A stretch of DNA of 64,000 bases, taken from the NCBI GenBank assembly GCA_022791975.1, contig JAAWAC010000035.1, forward strand, positions 1 to 64,000, written 5' to 3'. This stretch comes from Lachnospiraceae bacterium. Its GTDB lineage: Bacteria > Bacillota > Clostridia > Lachnospirales > Lachnospiraceae. The position numbers and the translations under genes are program-made. Below are positions 60,366 to 64,000 of this stretch, piece by piece; the stretch's first letter is position 1, and the number at the start of each line of letters is the position of its first letter. The notes under the pieces are model-generated. The model had not been told where the DNA came from. It saw nothing but the letters and a program-made list of their open reading frames with translations, and did not search any database.

Positions 60366-61048
60366 CGAATTGCCTCCACGTAGCGACGGGTAATATCTCT
60401 GGGCCTTGTAATAGCCGTACCTACCACCGCAGCCCAGGCACCTGTGTCCAGTACCCTTTTTAAATCCTCCGGACACCAGATACCACCTTCTGCGATTACC
60501 GGCTTCTTACTCTGCTCCACCAGAGCCTTTATCATGGTTACATCTGGCAGCTTCGTCCCCTTGGTATAAGGAGTGTAACCCGCCATGGTAGTTCCCAGTA
60601 GATCAAATCCCAGCTGCTCTGCCTGAAGTCCTTCTTCCACACAGGAGCAGTCCGCCATAAACAGCTGATCCGGGTACCGCTCCCGAATCTCCGGAAATAC
60701 CTCTTCTATCATTCTTCCGTCCGGTCGGGGACGCTTTGTGGCATCCATGGCGATAATCTCCACCCCCACTTCCACCAAAGCCTCCACCTCCTGCATGGTA
60801 GGGGTGATATACACATCGCAACCCTCATAAACCTGCTTCACGATTCCAATTACCGGAAGGGAAACCGTAGCTCGGATTTCCTTAATGTCCTTGGCTGTAT
60901 TGGCTCGGATGCCCACAGCCCCTCCCTGGTAGGCCGCATAGGCCATCCGCGACATAATATAGGAACTGTGCAGGGGCTCGTCAGGCAGCGCCTGGCAAGA
61001 CACAATCAATCCCCCCTTGATGCGATCCAATATCTCCTGCTTCGTCAT
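60362..61048 (-). CDS. nanE: N-acetylmannosamine-6-phosphate 2-epimerase
   Basis: The 228-residue product matches NanE over its length: IKGGLIVSCQALPDEPLHS (about 10-28), GAVGIRANTAKDI, ITPTMQEVEALVEVG, IAMDATKRPRPDG (about 122-134) and VIAEGGIWCPEDLKRVLD, where Lys and Glu residues of the active site lie. It converts ManNAc-6-P to GlcNAc-6-P, the step linking sialic acid breakdown to central metabolism. The kinase gene follows by overlap. Confidence 0.95.
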   Translation of the reverse strand: MTKQEILDRIKGGLIVSCQALPDEPLHSSYIMSRMAYAAYQGGAVGIRANTAKDIKEIRATVSLPVIGIVKQVYEGCDVYITPTMQEVEALVEVGVEIIAMDATKRPRPDGRMIEEVFPEIRERYPDQLFMADCSCVEEGLQAEQLGFDLLGTTMAGYTPYTKGTKLPDVTMIKALVEQSKKPVIAEGGIWCPEDLKRVLDTGAWAAVVGTAITRPRDITRRYVEAIR

Positions 61049-61178
61049 CCTGTTTCCTCCTAGTTTTCAAATTTCACGCCAACCCCTCCAATTACAGGAG
61101 GGCCAGCGCTTATTCACCTTATCTTCTCCCTCATAATGCTTCCCTATCCTATAGATGCCAATGAAAACCGTATTTGAT

Positions 61179-62066
61179 TTAAATTTCTCCCAGCTTTTTC
61201 ATAAATTCTGTAACCCGATCTTTGTTCTCATCGGAGATATCTGACTGAAAATCTTTGGAAAAGTCTCCCTGGCAACCAAGCAGATTCATAGCATGGCTGA
61301 ATGCCTGCATAAGCCCGTTGGTCTTAATAAAGAGTACGCGCAGAGCCAGGATATCGTCCAGCTTCTTTCCTGCTGTATCTAGATCCCCATCAGCCAAAGC
61401 CTGATACATATCATGGGATGTCTTGGGCGTACAGGAGAACATTCCATCCAGATTGTGGTCTATGCCATAATGATAGGCAATATCAAAGGTCTCCAGATCG
61501 CTGAAATACTGAGAAAAGTTTTCCGGCCGGTCCTCACTGCGCTTTAAAATCCTCTGTGTCATCAGACTCCCTGACTTAATTCCCCGGATATTGGGATGCT
61601 TCCAAAGCCGTCTCACAGTCTCTGCATCCGTGGCCACCTTGGTCACCGTAGGCAGATCATACAGATATACCGGGAATTTGGATTTCTCCGCCAGTGCCCA
61701 GTAAAAGTTGTAAATCTCCTCCTGGTTCACAGCTACGTAGTAAGGTACCGTGGACACCACACCGTCGATACCCTCAATATCAGACAATGCCTGAATGCGG
61801 TCCATAACCCGGACAATGGACACATCTGTCACGCCTACCAAAGAGGGCACTCTGCCCTTGGCAGCCTTCACACTGCACTCCGCCACCTTCCGATACTCGG
61901 AATCCTTTATGTAGGGAGAATTTCCCATGGAACCCATAATCAGAAGTCCCGAAGCCCCCGCCTCAATCTGCTGATCAATCTGCAAGGCCATGCTGTCTGC
62001 ACAAAAAGTCCCATCCTGCTCTACAGGTGTCCCCAATGCCGGATAAAATCCTCTTTTCATTTCCAT
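61179..62066 (-). CDS. NanA/DapA-family aldolase, sialic acid lyase candidate
   Basis: The 295-residue product is a class I aldolase of the N-acetylneuraminate lyase/dihydrodipicolinate synthase family. FPVYLYDLPTV (about residues 128-138) holds the active-site Tyr and RGIKSGSL the Schiff-base Lys. The loop normally GTTGE or GSTGE reads GSMGN (45-49), so the Glu is missing and the product or substrate may differ from Neu5Ac. Location between transporter ATPases and nanE supports a sialic acid-like substrate. A 130-bp gap separates it from nanE. Confidence 0.82.
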   Translation of the reverse strand: MEMKRGFYPALGTPVEQDGTFCADSMALQIDQQIEAGASGLLIMGSMGNSPYIKDSEYRKVAECSVKAAKGRVPSLVGVTDVSIVRVMDRIQALSDIEGIDGVVSTVPYYVAVNQEEIYNFYWALAEKSKFPVYLYDLPTVTKVATDAETVRRLWKHPNIRGIKSGSLMTQRILKRSEDRPENFSQYFSDLETFDIAYHYGIDHNLDGMFSCTPKTSHDMYQALADGDLDTAGKKLDDILALRVLFIKTNGLMQAFSHAMNLLGCQGDFSKDFQSDISDENKDRVTEFMKKLGEI

Positions 62067-62168
62067 TTTTCTTTTTTGCTGTCTCCTCCATACCGGCTGT
62101 GCATCCTTTCACAACCGGCCTGTAGGCGGCGGCATCCTCCTCTCAATTTGTTTTTATTTTAGTTTCCC

Positions 62169-63176
62169 TTACTGCTCCATATTATGATACGCCTCGTCCG
62201 AGAAATGACAAGCCACCATATGCTCCCGACCGCTGATGGTATAGGTTTTCATCTCTGGAACCTTCTCTTTACAGATTTGCTGGCACTGGCTGCATCGGGT
62301 ATGGAATCGACACCCAGAAGGCATATTCATAGGACTGGGCACATCTCCCTCCAGCAGTATCCGCTTTTTGTGATGGTCAATATCCGCCACAGGAATGGCA
62401 GACAAAAGAGCCTTGGTATAGGGATGCATGGCATCCCGGTAGAGGGCATCCGCATCTGCGATCTCCATAATCTTCCCCAGATACATCACAGCCACCCGGT
62501 CACTGATATACTCGATGACGCTGAGATCGTGGGAGATAAAAATATAGGTCAGTCCCCTTTCTTCTTTTAGCTTGTTCAAAAGATTCAGCACCTGCGCCTG
62601 GATAGACACGTCCAGAGCGCTCACCGCCTCATCACATACAATCAGCCGTGGATTAATTAGCAGTGCCCTGGCAATCCCGATACGCTGTCTCTGGCCTCCG
62701 GAAAACTCTGTGGGATAGCGGTCCATATATTCCCGCTGCATATTTACCTCTTCCAGCAGATCTCCCACAATTTTTCTCCGCTCCTCCTTGGATTTCACGC
62801 CAAACTTTTTTAAGGGATCAGACATAGACTGAAAAATGGTAAAGGATGGATTCAGGGAGGACTGGGGGTCCTGGAATACAATCTGCATTTCCTTCCTTGC
62901 TTTGTCCAGCTCTTTATTGGACATTTTCCGCAAATCCTGTGGGCCGTCGGCAAACTCAAAAATAGCCTCACCACCTGTGGGACGAATCAGCTGCAAGGTG
63001 GATTTTCCCAGAGTGGTCTTTCCACAGCCAGACTCTCCCACCAGTCCCAGTGTTTCTCCCTCATAGACTACCAAATCAATGCCGTCCACGGCTTTGACGA
63101 CGGCCTTTTTTCCTTTTACTGGGAAATGCACTTGCATATTTTTTAAGGTCAGAATAGGTTTTCTCTTTTCGCTCAT
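62169..63176 (-). CDS. Opp/Dpp-type ABC transporter ATPase (F-type)
   Basis: From ATG 63176, overlapping the D-type ATPase stop as ATGA, the product is 335 residues. Walker A is [16 protein letters not shown] (about 49-64), the Q-loop [14 protein letters not shown], the signature [16 protein letters not shown] and Walker [13 protein letters not shown]. The C-terminal oligopeptide-type domain ends in [14 protein letters not shown], a cysteine cluster usual in OppF/DppF. In Haemophilus ducreyi a Dpp-family system (SatABCD) imports sialic acid, so a similar substrate is plausible here. Confidence 0.92.
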   Translation of the reverse strand: MSEKRKPILTLKNMQVHFPVKGKKAVVKAVDGIDLVVYEGETLGLVGESGCGKTTLGKSTLQLIRPTGGEAIFEFADGPQDLRKMSNKELDKARKEMQIVFQDPQSSLNPSFTIFQSMSDPLKKFGVKSKEERRKIVGDLLEEVNMQREYMDRYPTEFSGGQRQRIGIARALLINPRLIVCDEAVSALDVSIQAQVLNLLNKLKEERGLTYIFISHDLSVIEYISDRVAVMYLGKIMEIADADALYRDAMHPYTKALLSAIPVADIDHHKKRILLEGDVPSPMNMPSGCRFHTRCSQCQQICKEKVPEMKTYTISGREHMVACHFSDEAYHNMEQ

Positions 63177-64000
63177 TTTTCGGGCACCTCCCTCCAACAA
63201 TGGCAGCGAACCATGTGAGTTCCTTCCAGTATCTCCTCCCCTGGCATGGTTTCCCGGCATGCATCACAGGAGAAATCACACCTGGGCTCAAACTGACAGC
63301 CCTTTGGACGATTATGGGGATTGGGAGTCATACCACGGATGGGCTCAATCTGCTGTTCCTTGCCTTTTCCTAAAATAGGAATGGAAGCCAGCAGCGCTCT
63401 GGTATAGGGATGAACCGGATGTTTTAACACCTCCCGGGCCGTTCCGCTTTCAATCACATTGCCCATATACATGACAATTACGTCGTCTGCCATCTCACTT
63501 ACCACACCCATATCATGGGTAATAAGCAAAATCGCTGTATTGTGCTCCTTTTTAAGCTTCTCCATCAGCTCAAAGATCTGTGCCTGAATGGTCACATCCA
63601 AAGCCGTGGTAGGCTCATCAGCCAAAAGCACCTTTGGGTTACAGCTCATAGCCATGGCAATCACGGCTCTCTGACGCATACCGCCGGAATATTCATGGGG
63701 ATATTGATCAATTCGTTTTTCCGGCTCTGGAATCCCCATCTGGATCAACAGATCCAGGGTCCTCTTCCTAGCTTCCTCCCTGGTCACATCCTCATGCTGA
63801 CGGATATTTTCCATAATCTGCCAACCCACCTTGTATACCGGGTTCAGCGCTGTCATCGGATCCTGGAAAATCATAGCAATATCCTTCCCCCGAAGGCTAC
63901 GCATTTCCTTTCCATTTTTTTTCAACTTGCTCAGCACAATGTCTCCCTGGTCCTCGGAATGGTAAACGATCTCCCCTTCCTCAATCCGGGATAACTTGGG
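63173..64000 (-). CDS. Opp/Dpp-type ABC transporter ATPase (D-type), 5' end missing
   Basis: Only the C-terminal 275 or so codons are in the window; the frame is open to base 64000, and Walker A lies beyond it. Visible parts are the Q-loop IAMIFQDPMTALNP, signature YSGGMRQRAVIAMAM, Walker B VLLADEPTTALD, the H-loop ITHDMG, and a cysteine-bearing C terminus (RCDFSCDACRE). It pairs with the F-type ATPase. Permease and solute-binding genes should lie further upstream, outside the window. Confidence 0.92.
   Translation of the reverse strand, partial: PKLSRIEEGEIVYHSEDQGDIVLSKLKKNGKEMRSLRGKDIAMIFQDPMTALNPVYKVGWQIMENIRQHEDVTREEARKRTLDLLIQMGIPEPEKRIDQYPHEYSGGMRQRAVIAMAMSCNPKVLLADEPTTALDVTIQAQIFELMEKLKKEHNTAILLITHDMGVVSEMADDVIVMYMGNVIESGTAREVLKHPVHPYTRALLASIPILGKGKEQQIEPIRGMTPNPHNRPKGCQFEPRCDFSCDACRETMPGEEILEGTHMVRCHCWREVPEK

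Overview
The window looks like a chromosome segment of a Lachnospiraceae-type Clostridium (Firmicutes, gut anaerobe). The S10-L3-L4-L23 order is kept. Most starts carry strong AGGAGG-type Shine-Dalgarno sites, and promoters are sigma-A like with 16-17 bp spacers. Several families typical of that group are present: split transketolase, sortase pili with SipW/TasA-type proteins, ThrE-type exporter pairs and DUF5711. I saw no rRNA, tRNA, CRISPR array, insertion sequence or prophage. The genus is inference.

Layout. 1-2.4 kb: start of the S10 ribosomal operon (minus strand) with its promoter, and an odd repeat tract after rplW. 2.7-7.0 kb: Gfo/Idh/MocA oxidoreductase, a decayed aroE, an M32 carboxypeptidase and an unknown membrane protein. 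7.2-9.6 kb (plus): two-part ThrE-type exporter, rRNA-type methyltransferase, a 47-residue membrane peptide. 9.7-14.4 kb: ProX-type editing protein, class II aldolase, a DNA-binding-like protein with a disordered middle, and a Na+-pump decarboxylase beta subunit with a 41-residue gamma-like partner, preceded by a leader holding a terminator. 14.5-20.0 kb: MATE pump, membrane-anchored GH25 lysozyme-like protein, lipoprotein plus XRE regulator, and a YidC paralogue under a MerR regulator whose promoter has a 19-bp spacer around a palindrome. 20.1-22.7 kb: complete DpnII-type (GATC) restriction-modification cassette.

22.8-39.1 kb is the most striking part: about 16 kb on the minus strand coding for a surface-fibre system. 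In transcription order it has a coiled-coil protein, a bacterial-type signal peptidase I, a 1770-residue LPETG adhesin with 21 HxH...C repeats and a fibro-slime domain, an LPSTG major pilin, a hairpin, a class C sortase, a SpaA-like surface protein with no anchor, two TasA/camelysin-like proteins, two tail-anchored surface proteins, a SipW (ER-type) signal peptidase, a BTAD/SARP regulator with a GGDEF-like tail, and a small conserved protein. It joins a sortase pilus and a SipW/TasA fibre set, each with its own signal peptidase.

39.7-54.2 kb: MATE pump, cytidylate-kinase-like protein, an envelope group (CvpA-like, DUF5711, and a LysM protein with what looks like an inactive MPN/JAMM domain), split transketolase, dnaX-ybaB-recR, an unusual 6-phosphofructokinase, two membrane proteins and an ABC-class ATPase. 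54.5-57.1 kb (plus): Gfo/Idh/MocA oxidoreductase and two SDRs. 57.2-64.0 kb (minus, convergent): amino-sugar/sialic-acid cluster of two Opp/Dpp-type ATPases (the first cut by the window edge), a lyase of the NanA/DapA family, nanE, a ROK kinase, a DMT transporter and an MFS transporter.
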